This document shows, in pieces, positions 1 to 13,300 of a DNA stretch of 64,000 nt. Under the pieces are notes generated by a model that ran no database searches, had not been told where the DNA came from, and worked only from the letters and a program-made list of their open reading frames with translations. Origin of the DNA: Trichoplax sp. H2. Its lineage: Eukaryota > Placozoa > Uniplacotomia > Trichoplacea. The position numbers and the translations under genes were made by a program. Each line of letters opens with the position of its first letter. Position 1 is the stretch's first letter. Location: assembly GCA_003344405.1 (NCBI GenBank), contig NOWV01000218.1:48776-112775 (forward strand), given 5' to 3'.

Positions 1-2
1 CA

Positions 3-242
3 TGCACTAATCTATTGCATACTCTTACCACGCGCCATCTTCATTCTAAAATTTTATTTGCCTTTCATCATGATCGCTTAATTATTGACTTGATAGAAGA
101 ATGCCAATCGTCGACTATCCTTGCAGCCAAAAGGAAAGTTTTACAACGGTTAATAATAGTTTTGGCCAGGAAATTGCCATTCAATCCATTCAACATGCAC
201 CTGAACACCTGCAATATAAAATCATCCATCATCCAAGAATGA
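3..242 (+). CDS. Possible 3'-terminal exon of an unidentified gene entering from the left
   Basis: One frame is open from the left edge to a TGA at 240-242 (about 79 codons). It carries a plausible helical, basic-hydrophobic peptide (for example LIIDLIEECQ and KRKVLQRLII). I do not recognise the family. An overlapping frame from about 101 to 320 is also open and hydrophobic, so the true frame is unsure. A donor-like GTAAGT lies at 305-310, so the exon could continue differently. It would be the tail of a gene transcribed in the same direction as PIGH, about 1 kb upstream of PIGH. This may be chance; transcript evidence would settle it. Confidence 0.22.
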   Translation, partial: CTNLLHTLTTRHLHSKILFAFHHDRLIIDLIEECQSSTILAAKRKVLQRLIIVLARKLPFNPFNMHLNTCNIKSSIIQE

Positions 243-1249
243 CTTTTATGTCTGCTTTAACGTATTGCTTGATAGGCTTGGTGTTGTTATGGTTATGCTG
301 GAGCGTAAGTGTCTTCATCTAAATAGACGTGATATACACGTATGGGTATACAGTATAGCTATCCATGAAATCGGAGACAATCCTATTTGAAAGTATAGAC
401 TAGTTCAAAGGCAATTGCATGCTACCCAATGACATGCACTACCAGACTTTTCTCTTCTCTGTCATGACGACCACAGTATGATAATAGTTTAGCCTGCAGC
501 AAAAGGATACCTTACCTATAAACTTACCTCCAACAACTGATGTCCATCAGAGTTCATACTCGTATATCCTTGGTAAAAATGATATTCATGCCTACTGTAC
601 TAGTCTACATCGATAGTGTACTACTTCAAGGCAAGAATACTGTCCAAATAGAGTTAGTCATGGAGCGTTGTCGACAACTTGTAGTCCTTGCTCTCCTCTT
701 CGATACAACTACAATGACGACTAGTTACTCTATTCTAGTTGATAGAGGATAAGGATACCGTACCTAAAATGTTCGCTTCTATCACTGAAATCGTTTATAA
801 TAGTGCATTCATGCTACTATATCAGCCTACATCCACGATGCATTACCTCCAAATAAACATACTAATATATTAAGTCATGGAACTTACTTTATACTTACTT
901 TATACCTACCGTATACGCAACTGCGGTTTCTCGATAAACACCAACGAAGATATTATAATCATGAGTTATGATACAATTTTACTAAGAGCAGTGATTACTA
1001 TGTAGTAGTCCCTGCTAATAGTCCCTGCCATGTCATTACTTACTATTAAGAACAAGTTTAATATTTCTACACCATTATACGGCAGATCTGTTACCAATTT
1101 TGTACATGCATATTATAGTATACTTGTCTATGCCAGCATCTACTGTTATACTTTTGTCCTAATAACCATAATCTAAGCCAAAAAATTATAAATAGTGATA
1201 CTTATAGTACCAGTCATATAATTCACAACACTTTTTTTAAACTTATTAG
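243..1249. other. Non-coding spacer, may hide the first PIGH exon
   Basis: A+T-rich sequence with no convincing exon. The N-terminal 30-40 residues expected for PIG-H must be encoded here or further left, but I could not identify a start codon with a matching donor. Several TACAGTA/TACTGTA words occur. Confidence 0.4.
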
Positions 1250-2703
1250 AAATGCCAAGGATCTCTACTTTACAATCTGGCTTCTATCATTTTGTGCTTA
1301 CTATTAAGCATCCTTTATTTCGGCCAAGTCCATGAAGGTAAGCGAGTAAGCATACTGTCCTGCTATACTTTGATATCATGCTGCAAATTAGCTAGAGAAT
1401 AGCAGAGTGAAATGTTGATCGATTTATAGCAATATTATCAATCTAGAGTATGCAATTACATGTGTAATACTGTACTACTGGAAATTTTAGCAATCTAGGC
1501 TGTACATTCATGGTTCAATCAGCTCTCTTTATAACCTCTTCTTATAGAATACTTTACTTAAAGATATCAAAATGCCTAACTGAGATAAAGCTTGTCCTAT
1601 GTAAAATTTAGTTGTAAATTACGTGAATAAACTCTTTATACTGAATTAGGAGGTACTATAAGATTGTTAAGTATCTGCTAACTTTGGCTTGTAAGAGAAC
1701 CGTAAATCGAATCAATTATATTATACTCCTATGTGTTGTAACGATACAAGTACTTGCGTGTATAGAGATTGAATAATAATACTCTACTGCTCCAATTACC
1801 CTACATACTATGTAAAGTTGAAGTTTATTAATATTTTAGACAAATAAAAAGTGCAACTATACTACCAATGCAAGAATTATGTTGTAGAAAGGCATTGTTG
1901 ATCCTCTCCACAATTATAATCTGTTACTACAGTAGTATTAAAAAGGCTTTTTTCACTTTCTATCAAGAATCTATTATGGTCATTAAAGATCTTGGTCTGC
2001 AAGTAGGAGTTACGTACAAAAGTGGCTATAGGAATGTTCGTTTTATTGCTATAGATAATATTGAAACTATTGCCATCAATGAAGCTATAACCATGGTAAG
2101 TATTAACTTGTCAGGATGCAAGAAATAGTAATAAGTATTTTTGAAAAATTTAGTACCTCAGGGCTCACGATATTGGTAGCTAACTACTGTATCTAGCAAT
2201 ATTGAAGATTTTATTACCGCATTTAAAATACTACTTTAACATAAAGGTCTATAAATACTATGATTAAAATGTCTACTTATTGTACATACGGGTATAGTGT
2301 CTATAAGGCTTCCTTTTAATCATTTCTATTACAAATTTCTTGATCTATAGCACATGGTTATCTTTTATCTATCGGTCTTAATGAAGAATGAACAGCTCAT
2401 ACCATTATTTACGGTAGTTACTCTGTCTTTTTTGTTTTTAGTTTCAGATGCTGTAATTTATAAAATTTGGATATTTGTACAAGTATTTTCTTATATAGAT
2501 TTCCTATATCGATAATAATATCTCACTACCAATAAATGAACATACAACATCGAACTAATGAATGTTTTATTCACGGATGAAATATTGCTTTTTTATAGAG
2601 TACCTATCCCAGGTTAAGAGAATTAACGATAATGTATCATAAAATGAATAATGTATTATTTCCTGCAAAACAGCCGACATTGAAAGTTAACACAAGTAGT
2701 TAA
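1250..2703 (+). CDS. PIGH: PIG-H, subunit of GPI-GlcNAc transferase (N-terminus not located)
   Basis: PIG-H is a small ER-membrane subunit of the complex that transfers GlcNAc to phosphatidylinositol, the first step of GPI-anchor synthesis. Four phase-compatible exons are visible: 1250-1337, 1875-2095, 2351-2413 and 2599-2703, stop TAA at 2701, about 158 residues. Exons 1 and 2 give two hydrophobic segments joined by a short loop, the PIG-H membrane hairpin. Then come ESIMVIKDLGLQV and the family hallmark IAINEAITM (human DIVINEAIYM). Exon 3 gives HMVIFYLSVLMK (human QKVIYYLCILLK) and exon 4 gives YPRLRELTIMYHKM (human KPRLDCLIEIYRSC). Family knowledge is from memory. An in-frame TAG at 1247-1249 just before the acceptor fixes the left limit of the first visible exon; the cytosolic N-terminal exon is missing. 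The acceptor at 1875 was chosen for phase and has a weak pyrimidine tract. Confidence 0.72.
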
Positions 2704-3689
2704 TTTAGACATCGGTAGGTTGTCTTCCATCTTATTTTTAATAAGCACGATATGTACGTATTAGCAATCGGAAAGTAGCGTTGTTTATGCTTGTATTTTA
2801 TACTCGATTGGAAATAGGTTTAAGAAATTATCGCTAGACTTGACCGAAAATTATTTCAATTACAATGGCTAACCGACACTATGAGCTTGAGATTTGTCAC
2901 TTAATAATGACTTCAATTGGGCAATTGCAAAATTTGATCTTTCTTACTACTATTAAGTATTAGAGAATTTTTTAGCTAGTAGATAGAGGTTTGTACTTTT
3001 TTTATCATATGATGATTCATTTAATTAAATCTATAAGATACAATGAAATTTTTGAACGGCGGTATTATAAAATAATCCGATTTATCGTAACTTTTTTAAA
3101 GTTTATTTTTATGTCTTTAGCCATCTAGAATATAATTATACAGTGGAATTAAACCAATATTTGTTATGTGTGTATATATCGATGCACATACGATCTTATA
3201 CAATTTTCGACAAAATAATAAAATTTTATATATATACAAGCACAAGTCCTTCATTAATTAGATATTCATTGTCGCTGGAGAAGTATATATCAATAGCATC
3301 AACGGAGTTTAGAAATATAGTTTAGAGAAAAATTTACTCTTATCCAAGATCAATTATAGAATAAATGAACAAGAAAAGGAACTTCAAAAACTATCCTAAC
3401 CCTTCACAATACGAAATCATACAGCGATTTTTACAATCGTATATTGATCCGTTAAAATCCATACACCATTTTATCCAAGTCTAGTGCAAAACTGCAAGCA
3501 TTACTGTGCATAATTTATAGTACACTAGAAGTATTATCATAACTAATAAATTAGCCTTTCTTTGATGCTGCAGGCAATAGAGACGTATGCATGATATTTC
3601 AATTTTTTTACAACGACTGCAGCAGTTTATGAACATAAAATTGTCTAACAATATTTATAGCGGTATACATGATAGATTAATGAAATAAG
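2704..3689. other. Spacer between convergent PIGH and CCDC97-like genes
   Basis: About 1 kb of A+T-rich DNA between two genes that point at each other. Only short ORFs without recognisable content are present. I see no repeat or RNA gene. Confidence 0.5.
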
Positions 3690-5059
3690 CTAATTAGTAT
3701 CAGTTACAAATCGTTCATCGTCATAGTCAATAACATTATCATCATTTTCATTTTGATAATCACTACAAGTTTCAGAATCTTCACCATCAAAGTAACGATC
3801 TTCTTCATCTTGAGTTCTTACTTTTAAAGAATCGTATTCAACATCATAATCAATTTTGCCATAATCAAATTCGGTATCTTCTCCATTTAGAAAGCGAGTT
3901 TTCATAATATTTACAAATTCTTGACGAGATCTTGTTTTCTCTTCATCGCTAATAACCTTGGTTTGCTCATTCTTATCTAGAATAATAAAATTGTTATTTG
4001 ATAGATAAAGAATTAGAGGTATGTCTCATTTTCCAAATGCTATGACAACTTCTTTAACAACACTTCATCCCTACAGTATGATTCTAGGTTCAAAGATATC
4101 TACAATAAAGCAGTTTACAGTCTTAGGGTGGCGATTCTATAAGTGACTATTGCTTTTATGCTACTGTAGTAATTGCTTGTTTGACTAATCAAGTCTCCTG
4201 TGTTGGACTCCATTAACGATTGCACTGTCGTTTCATAGACACATAAATACATGTATGCAATGGGTTATCATGACTCATTCAACAAGTCCAAGCTACAATC
4301 TTAATAAACTGTATTTCGTATAAGCCTTCTCGCTATCCTACAAGAGATGGCAGTATTACCAGGATCGTTATCATCCTCATCATCATCGTCTTCTTCCTCT
4401 TCTGTGATTTCTTCTTCACGTTTTCGACGATGTTCCAGTAATGCCTTGGTTTCCGATTCATCTAATAGATAGTGCAAATATCCCGATAAAGACACTGCTG
4501 AATGGCGCAGAGCAATTTCATTCTTTTCATCGGCTGACAAATATTGACCGATATATTGCTCATATAAATATGGGCATCGTTTTCTCATTTCTTCATCATC
4601 AAAATAATTACCATCCTCGATTAGTCGTTGCAAACATTCGTAACGTCTATTGCGTACCCTTACTTTCATTTTAGAATCGTCCAATCCTTCCTTAATTTGG
4701 CGTAGATAATGACTGATAGTAAAGTTATCGTGGAATTGTTCGAAATACTTGAGATGACTTGGATTTAAATATTGGCCAAATCGGAATAGAAATGTTGCAG
4801 GTTGATGATGGAGTATTTGCATTAACCGATTCATTTTATCATCATTCGATAGCTCTTCATCGCCTCTCTGTTGACTTACAATGCTGCAGTTGCTGGCAGT
4901 AACATGTTTTAACATGGCATTGACTGCCTGGTTATTCTCTAACTTGCTAACTTGGCTGTTTTCTTCAGTCATTTTGTTCCATTCGTAAAATGAATCAAGA
5001 ACATCAAGGCTAAAGGGAGCAGATCCAGCTTCGATTTGCTTATTAGGGGAGACTGCCAA
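3690..5059 (-). CDS. CCDC97: CCDC97-like protein (DUF2052 family)
   Basis: Two exons on the minus strand: 5059-4360 and 3976-3690, joined by a 383-bp GT-AG intron in phase 1, giving 328 residues (human CCDC97 about 343). The N-terminal half has NNQAVNAMLKHVTAS and HHQPATFLFRFGQYL. The centre has the family core VRNRRYECLQRLIEDGNYF followed by CPYLYEQYIGQYL. An acidic E/D run ends exon 1. Exon 2 carries KTRFLNGEDTEFDYGKIDYD and DEEDRYFDGED, the expected C-terminal block, and an acidic tail ending VTDTN. CCDC97 has been linked to the SF3B splicing complex; no catalytic activity is known. The Met at 5059 was chosen because alignment to the family begins just downstream. An intronless reading would end at 4301 and lose the conserved C-terminal block, so splicing is strongly favoured. 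Confidence 0.85.
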
Positions 5060-5310
5060 CAGGAAGCAGATTCAGAGTCGATTCGTACCCTGTCTAATCG
5101 TGTATATAGACAGTATGGGTGATTCGGTACTGTATGGAACTTCACACAGTGTACACTATCAACTGAATACATGAAATATTCCATGCTTGGCCAGCATACC
5201 ACTTCAATCTGCTTTACGGTCCAGCATTTCTATAGCATTTATTCACTAGTTTGGGATAGTCTACTGCATACAATATAGAAGTTACCAGCTCATCCATTTT
5301 TCCTTCAATT
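5060..5310. promoter_or_regulatory. Probable 5' region of the CCDC97-like gene
   Basis: Sequence directly upstream of the minus-strand start at 5059. Short antisense and same-strand ORFs occur, but nothing is recognised. No distinct core promoter motif is visible; placement as promoter is inference from position only. Confidence 0.25.
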
Positions 5311-5317
5311 CAAGAAT

Positions 5318-5870
5318 ACTACTATCGATGGAGGAACTTTAGCTTTTATAATCAATCAAATATAAAATGCAATATAGTATATCTATCTCTAGTTATAATT
5401 TCTGTTCTTGTTAAGGATACTAGATAGAGGAACTTTAGCTTTTATAATCGATCAAATATAAAATATAATACATTATATCGATCACTAGTTCTAATTTCCG
5501 TTCTTATTCAAGGCTACTATCGATGGAGGAACTTTAGCTTTTATAATCAATCAAATACAAAATGCAACACTACTGTAGTATATCGATCAGTAGTACAAAT
5601 TTCTGTTCTTATCAAGGCTACTATCGATGGAGGAAATTTAGCTTTTATAATCAATCAAATACAAAATGCAACACTACTGTAGTATATCGATCATTAGTTC
5701 TAATTTCCGTTCTTATTCAAGGCTACTATCGATGGAGGAACTTTAGCTTTTATAATTAATCAAATATAAAATGCAATACAGTATATCTATCACTACTGTA
5801 GTCAAAATTTCCGCTCATATCAAAGATATTCGATAGAGGAATTTTGACTATTATAATAATTAGAATTTAG
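5318..5870. repeat. Minisatellite, about 6 copies of a roughly 100-bp unit
   Basis: The phrase 'gatggaggaactttagc' and diverged forms recur at about 5333, 5429, 5528, 5632, 5737 and 5838, a period of 96-105 bp. Each unit also contains 'ataatcaatcaaat' and an A+T-rich tract reading 'tatatcgatca'. The last copy is the most diverged. It lies between the 5' end of the CCDC97-like gene and the 3' end of kindlin. A short ORF through it is only repeat translation. Confidence 0.9.
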
Positions 5871-7300
5871 GAAATATGCGTATACGATAATACGAGTTTA
5901 ATACGATATAAGCGTATCTACCACTAACTAATTACTTAAATAACTCCATCTTTTATATTGAATGAGACTTTAAGTTTTTATCATTAGCTTATCTCGATTT
6001 TTTATGGAAAGCTATCATCTCTGATGTATAACAAGGATAAAAAAGTTCCATCAAAAAAGACAATTAGTAATATACTTGTACGTACTAATTTCATGACTTA
6101 CAGTATATCTCACATTCATAAAGTGAAAAACATGTAGATGATTGCTGCTAGTTTCAATATTGTAGTGGATGCGTGACATAACATTTAGAGTTTTAATCGA
6201 CACAATCAGTCATGGGTACTCTAGTTTCATCAAAAAAGACAGTCAATACTTTATTGATAGTGTACGAGAGTAGAATAATACCAATCATTTTATAAAGTAA
6301 AATAGATTAAAATTAAATTGAATAGGCAAATACAGCAATACATAGAATGAAGCGAGGTGGAAAAAAGTACTTTAATTAGTTTCTTGGCTCGGATTGATGT
6401 CAATTTCATAACAAAAATGATTTATAGTTAAGAAAGCAGCTGTAAGATTGTTCAATGACTACATGGCGAAAAATAAAGAATTAGGCTAACATAAAATTTG
6501 CTACACAAATACTGGTTCTGGTCATACTATATCATAGCCTTACCCATCATTTAGTGTCACAATATTCTTTAACGATATTGAGACAACTGATAAACAATTA
6601 TATTATCAGATTTACCCTAGTATGTAATATATCATAGGGAGAACATAAAAGTGATACAGTACACTGTATCGCAACTGCATGAAATCAATTTTGTATGGCA
6701 TTTTTAATAAATACAGTTTAAATTCACAAAAATTTTTGATAGATATTTGATTATTAAGCAAGTCAGTATTAAAGATGGATGATGGTTGTACAACAGGTTA
6801 ATAGATGTTATAATTCAATAAATAACACATTTATCAATTTGACCATCCGGAAGAATTGTAACGACATTGATTTGTATTACTGTTATGATTATCAGCGGGC
6901 GCTATTTGTATCTAGTTACTCAAATGAATATAAGCTATTCATACGAAGGTATATATCAGATCCAACAAATATTAATATTCTAATAGTAGTTTTATGCTGT
7001 AAATACTGTAGGTATTTATGTAAAATATGCCTCATAGCCAAGACAAATCATAAAAAGCAATTGCGGTATAAAGATTAAAGAAAGGACCGAACCTATTAGT
7101 TTGATATCGGAGTAGTTTTTACAAATGATGTTTTTTAGAGTAGTAGTAGTGCAATCTCATATACTGGAACTAAAAATAACAACTAGGTGATTTCATTCTT
7201 ACTGTAGTCCGGTAGTTCTGCTAAATTCAATTTGATATAAAATTACCTGATAGCTGTAGTATGGATTAGTTATGCTTATATTCTAATTAGCTATTAGTAT
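5871..7300. other. Spacer downstream of kindlin, no gene seen
   Basis: About 1.4 kb of A+T-rich DNA holding a 99-codon plus-strand ORF at 6779-7078 with no recognisable content. The 3' UTR of kindlin should lie at its right end. Confidence 0.45.
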
Positions 7301-10300
7301 CTATCCAGAGAAATGATATTGCAGGGCATTATCCCAGCCTCCAGTCAATTTATGGAACATTTCTTCATCAGCAGCTTGATGGCCCTCTTTTCGCATTGAT
7401 AAATAAATGTATCCGCCAATAAATTCATGAATAACTTTGCAATCATTAATAGAGCAAGCGAATGATAGTGTACTCTCATCAAATTCAATTTGTAATTCTC
7501 TTATTTCCCAATTTACGTTCCAGGATTTCATTGTACTGAAACGCCATGTACTCAATATACTGTGACTATGTGGATCCATTCTAACTATTGAATTGTATGT
7601 GACTCCTAGTAGTTCCTGTTAAGAGGAACATTTAATCTCGCTTAGTACACTTTTATTGAAATCGTATAACAAGGAAATATATACAAAGTGTAGTGCAAGG
7701 AACACTATTGCTTTTTTTTTTATTGATAACATACCGTAGCTTCTTTTCGTTGATTTCTAAATTTAACGTAAAAGCACGTTGTTGTGCATCCTGGCAAAGC
7801 TTCCCAGATTCTGATAAATTTTAATTTTGCATCCACGGTAGATAATTCAGCAAATGACGATCTCTGTTCAAGAATCATATGTGCAATCTGCAAGATAATA
7901 ATTTTATGATGTAAGTAAATTTGGGGAACATTTCAACATGCGTATAATTTGTTATAATAATGCATCATTTTTATCCATTACTGTTTCATAGCTATAACGA
8001 ATATCCACATTCTACATACTTGTTTGGTCTTATATTTTTTTAAGAATGTACCATTTACAAAGTCCTGCGGTTGAACATCTGTCTGCTGCAATGAAAAAGT
8101 TTAGTAAAATTAAAGTGTGGAACAGTAGTATTACTCGACAAATAAACTACGGACAAATAAATACAAATTATTAGTAAAACTACATCACATATGGGTAGAT
8201 ACCTCAATAACATGTCTGTGACTGTAACAATTTATGCCAACAAATATAATATCGATATAAAATCTGCGATCTCAATTGCTAATACAGTTTATTTCTCTTA
8301 CCAGTCCTATGTCAATGGGAGTTTGCTTTCTTCGCTGCATACTTAAAAATGCTAAAATGCTAGAGATTTCTGGATCATAACTACTGTCTGCCATGGTCTT
8401 ATTTCTTGAAGCTAATCGGAATGCTGCCATCCATTGCGCATATTGTAATTCCTATCAATAAGTTTAAGTATTTTAGCGATATAAAGCATCATTTAAATTA
8501 TGTTCTATTTTCAAGGATATTACAGAGTCACAATGATAATAAAATATTAGGCTGACCATTATGTAGAAACTACTATTTTATACCATCTATATGTTACCGT
8601 TTCACATAATAAAAGGTGTCCAGAGTCATCATCCGATGGCAAGACTAATTTAATCATATATTTTCCCTTACTAACGTTGACATCTGGGGTAACTTGACAA
8701 CCTGTAAAAGATGTAGGTTCTAGGTTAAATCATGTAGCTAATAGGCTATATGATGGGAATATAGAATGTTACCTTTTAAGCTAAATTTAGCGATAGCTTG
8801 ACCGCCAGCAACGTCATCTTTATGCTTGTAAAAGGCTAAAATCATATCTGCGTAAAAATTTCAAAATAAACATGTAATGTAAACTGTTAAAGTAAATCGA
8901 TATATAAATAGTATTATTAATAATTTACAAGCGTGTTGTCACTAACCTTTGACAACGCAATAACACTTTTTGAATGATTTTAGAGCAAATCTTTGCTTTC
9001 TGTTAAAATAGAGAAAAGGAGAAATATTTTAGCGATGACGTCTTTGATTAATGTCAAGAGGATTTACGGTACCAACTTGAAATATTTTAGATAGTCACAC
9101 AGCTCCGGTATGGTACCGCTGTCCTATAATATATTATTAGTAAGAAATGGCCTTTATTAGGCTTTCGTTGTATAGAACTTGTAAAGATGGGCGTACAAGT
9201 AAGTAACTAGTAAGAGATAGCTAACCTGGTTAAGGCCCTTTCCTGCACCTTCCAAGGATACCTGTATCGATATTTTTCACGTATATCAATATCATGTAGA
9301 TAAAACAAAGAGTAATAGCAAGCAAATTTTGCGATGGTGATAGCTATATAAAAAAAAAAATCTACCTGTAAATCTGAAAGAGCTGCATCAATGTCATCAT
9401 TGTCATTTGATCGATTTCCACTCTTCTTATCGCACTTTCCGATGAGGTAAATGTGAAACTGTAATATATTATAAAGTAATCGTTGTAGCTATATCAATAA
9501 GTAGATTATTGAAGAATACTGGTATGCTACTTATGCAGGTCTAATAGAGGCGTTAATTACCTGTAAAGCGGCAAATTGTATCATTTCTTCATCAGTGCAA
9601 TCAATATCTTCTGTTAAGGTAGACCACCTAATTTGTTCATATAGTTGATTGATTCTAACTTCATCCAACTAATTTAAATTAAAAAAGACGACAATAAAAC
9701 ATGATGCCTTACAAGTAGAATAATAATTGGAGTGAAGATAGGACTATACCTTGGTGTTTAATTGGAAAATGTTATGATATTTGAATCGTAATTGAACGGT
9801 ATCCCCTTCCACTATATCTTGTTCCATTAAAGACCGTGATGAATCCAACCAACTAAGGAAAAAAAAAACAATTTTAAGGTTATTCTATCACTACTAGCAC
9901 TTATTATCGACAAGTACGACTTGGTTTATTTCAATTTATTCATCATAATTGAGCTTAATTTGATTCTAACTTACTTGGAATTTTTTTTAACTCGATCACT
10001 GAATGAACTATTCTTGAATAATGCACGCAAGATCTCTTGTGAAGGTGTTAGTGGACTATTGGCTAGTGCTTCAGGCCTGACCACCGATACATTTAAGGTA
10101 TCTAAGCGCGATGAAGTTAGAGCTTGGTTCTGTCCTATAGTGGTAAGATTGATTAAAATAGTAGGGAAAGGATAGCATTAGGAGACATTCAGTGGATGAT
10201 ACTGTAAGTCAGTTGATGTCCATCATCAATATTAAGTTGATTTAACTTAACTTTTCATAGATCATAGTAGCTAATAGGTTGGTATTATAGAGTAGAATTA

Positions 10301-13300
10301 AAGTATAGTACTGCATCTTAACGCTCGAGTTATGCAAAAGAAAGAGCCTCATCTCTGATATCAAAGCGATATGTTACGGAATGATTGAATAGAATTGATC
10401 TATAGCATAGTATATTCACGTTTTAATAGTTGAAAGAAGAGCCTCCTTTTTGATAGAATGGAGCACTCAAAGCTTAGTGCTCCATCTTAACGTTCAAGCA
10501 GAAGAAGAACCTCTTCTTTGTCATGGTGCGGCAGCATTAAAGTAGAGTATTGTATCTTAACGTTCTAGTGCTGGAAAAGAGGAGTCTTTTCTTTGATACG
10601 ATGGAGCACATTCAAAGTATAATATTGTATCTTAACGTCCTTGTCCTGAGAACGAAGAATGTCTTCTTCATCCAATCGATAGCTTACAAAATGATTGAAC
10701 ATAATCAACGTGAGTACCGTAATAAACTGTATCACCACGTTTTAGCGCTTTACTAGCGATATAGAAGAATCGCTTTTCTGGCATTTAATGGATAGCTTAC
10801 AACATCATGAAACACAATTAGTTTATAGCACTGGAAAAGAAGAATCTCTTCTTTTATATGTAGTCGTTAACTTAAACTGTAATTTCTTACCCGTTGTACT
10901 GAGTGAATCGGACTCGTCGTGGACACCGGATATTGATTTATTGGAATCATTGGATTTTAAACTGGTATTGATACTACTGTCTTTCTTGGTTACTGTAGCA
11001 TTTTGCTTTTTACGTGCACTTGATTTAGTACTAGGTACTCGCATTAATGATAATTCTTCAGGATGTCGAATCCCTAAATCATTGCATAGATACATGACTG
11101 CATTGAAAACGGTCACCGAGAAATCGACTCTCATATCGTAATACTGTAAATCAGGTAATTGAATCTTCAGAACTTTATGAGTTGGTGTAAAATAAAGATT
11201 GGAATCCGCTTGAACACTACAAGCATCGAGTGACATACGATGTTGTAATAGCCAACGTTTCTTGGATGGCCACCATAATGCGTGGTCGGACCAATCCATA
11301 GGAATACCTACAGGCAAAATACAAACGAGAAATGGTTACTACAGTAATAAAGCCCTGAAGAAAATCTCTTCAACTTGTTATTATTTCCGATAATTTCATT
11401 CAAACTTCAAAGTAGTGTAAAAGTGCCAACAGGGCAATAAGTCTATCAAGTAATTAAACTATTTTATCTAATTGAAATCATTTTACTACTGAATGAACAA
11501 TATCAATAATTTAAATTTATCTTGCAATCCTATGCAAGAATGTACGTCTATCATCATGACTATTTTCCGCTTTGGCTACGTTGATTCAATGGCCGCTAAT
11601 GGTTGGACTACGGTATTAAAAATTGGATCGATTGGATCATTCATTCGTTCACGCGTCGATAGAAACCTTATGACTGAAATAAAGCGATCTTAGATAGAAT
11701 AAATTGCCATCGACTCTTATTGATTTCCTTTTTAGCTACTCCGATTAAAATCATTCATAGTCCCACTACTGAAAGTTGGATACTATTAGTTGCTATCATT
11801 CATCCATAGATTAAAATATCATTGGTTGGCCTCTTTTGAAAATGGAATCGTTTACACTGTAGGCCAAAGTGTACGATTGCGATTGAACCATCAAGGTAAA
11901 AATCTGACCAAAGTAAGACTATCTTTACTGTATGATTAATTATGTATAATTATCGATCAATTTTTTCCTCTCTAGTTATACTGATTGAACGATCAAATCG
12001 TTGCAAACTGGATACTTTATATCCTTGATCAAATGTTAGTAAGTAGTATAGGAGTTAGTTTATATTTGTTTGCCCTCTCTACAATCACTCTTGGTTGTAA
12101 TAGTGCATTATGAGACATTTTACACCATGAATCAATCGGTATGTGGATGATGGCAATGTTTTCAATTCTTTGGCGATTCTATTACGCTATACTAAAGCAA
12201 GAATAAACCAGTTTCAAATCTAAACAACTATAGTACTGTAAGTCGAATAGTGTTTCAATCAGACATGTTTATACACCATGGATCAATCAGTACGCCGATG
12301 ATAAGCAAGTTTATTTAGGCAATAATGATGGCGATGTTTCAAATTACATTATTTTGCCGATGCAATGGCACTGCAATATTGTAAAGCAAGGATAAAAGTA
12401 GTCCTTTAAACTAGATTGAAACAGCTCAAACTGTTCAAACTACAGCACTGAACTCGTAGAATAGTAAAATGAAACATTTTCTACATGATTGATCCATCGG
12501 TAGGCAAGTTTATTTATTGGAGTCAGGATGATTGAAAATATCATTTCGCCTACGCCAGCAATGACACTACAGCCTCTCCATGACGGAACAAGGGTAAAAC
12601 AGTCTCCAATCTTAAAAACTACCGTATCAAGTCCTTCAAGTTGATGGATCAATAAAAAAATAAGGAGTTAATTGTTATTCAAAGGACAGGCCTTGTATTG
12701 GTGTAAATGGATTTTTACAAAGCTTAGGAGGGGGTTGTAAAAGCACACGCGTGGATTATGCCGAGTTGGAGGATGGATGCACTTCTTGAATGTGCTAAAT
12801 TCATTTTTTTCACTATTTTACTCTCTTCCTGTCAGCCATAGTAGGGGAAAGAATTGGTTGCAATTTATGCCTATTGCCTATGGCACAGGATAATGTGTGG
12901 GATATCCATTGAATGGGAATGAAATTGGGACAATGAGCTCAAGTTCCAGTTGAAAAGGATAGAAAAATGTTATTCATGTATTTATCAACTTTAATAGTAG
13001 ACTATCATGACGAGTGAAAAGATTTGTTTTACTATCAATATCAATAAAATAAAATAGAAAAAAATGGCAATAACTGTCTACGATGGAGCGAAAAATCCAA
13101 GTGTACGCGTACAATAACGTATCATGATGCGTGGTATTTTAGACTACAGTACATATGGCTTCACCATTTTCTCTCCATTCTAGCGATTTTCTTTGATGGT
13201 TGATAGCATTAGGGATTGATTATGAACAGGCATACGGAAAACATTTTATTTTCAAATTATTTATTGGATACATTTTGATGTATGCTAGTAGAATAACTTT

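Noticed and set aside
2414-2512. Read-through of PIGH exon 3 to a downstream stop
   Set aside because: A phase-0 acceptor at 2599 gives a C-terminus that matches the PIG-H family (PRLRELTIMYHK), which the read-through does not.
4301-4359. CCDC97 exon 1 reading through to its own stop at 4301
   Set aside because: It would lose the conserved C-terminal block found in the phase-matched exon at 3976-3690.
6779-7078. 99-codon plus-strand ORF
   Set aside because: Composition is that of random A+T-rich DNA (many Y, N, I, C) with no family resemblance.
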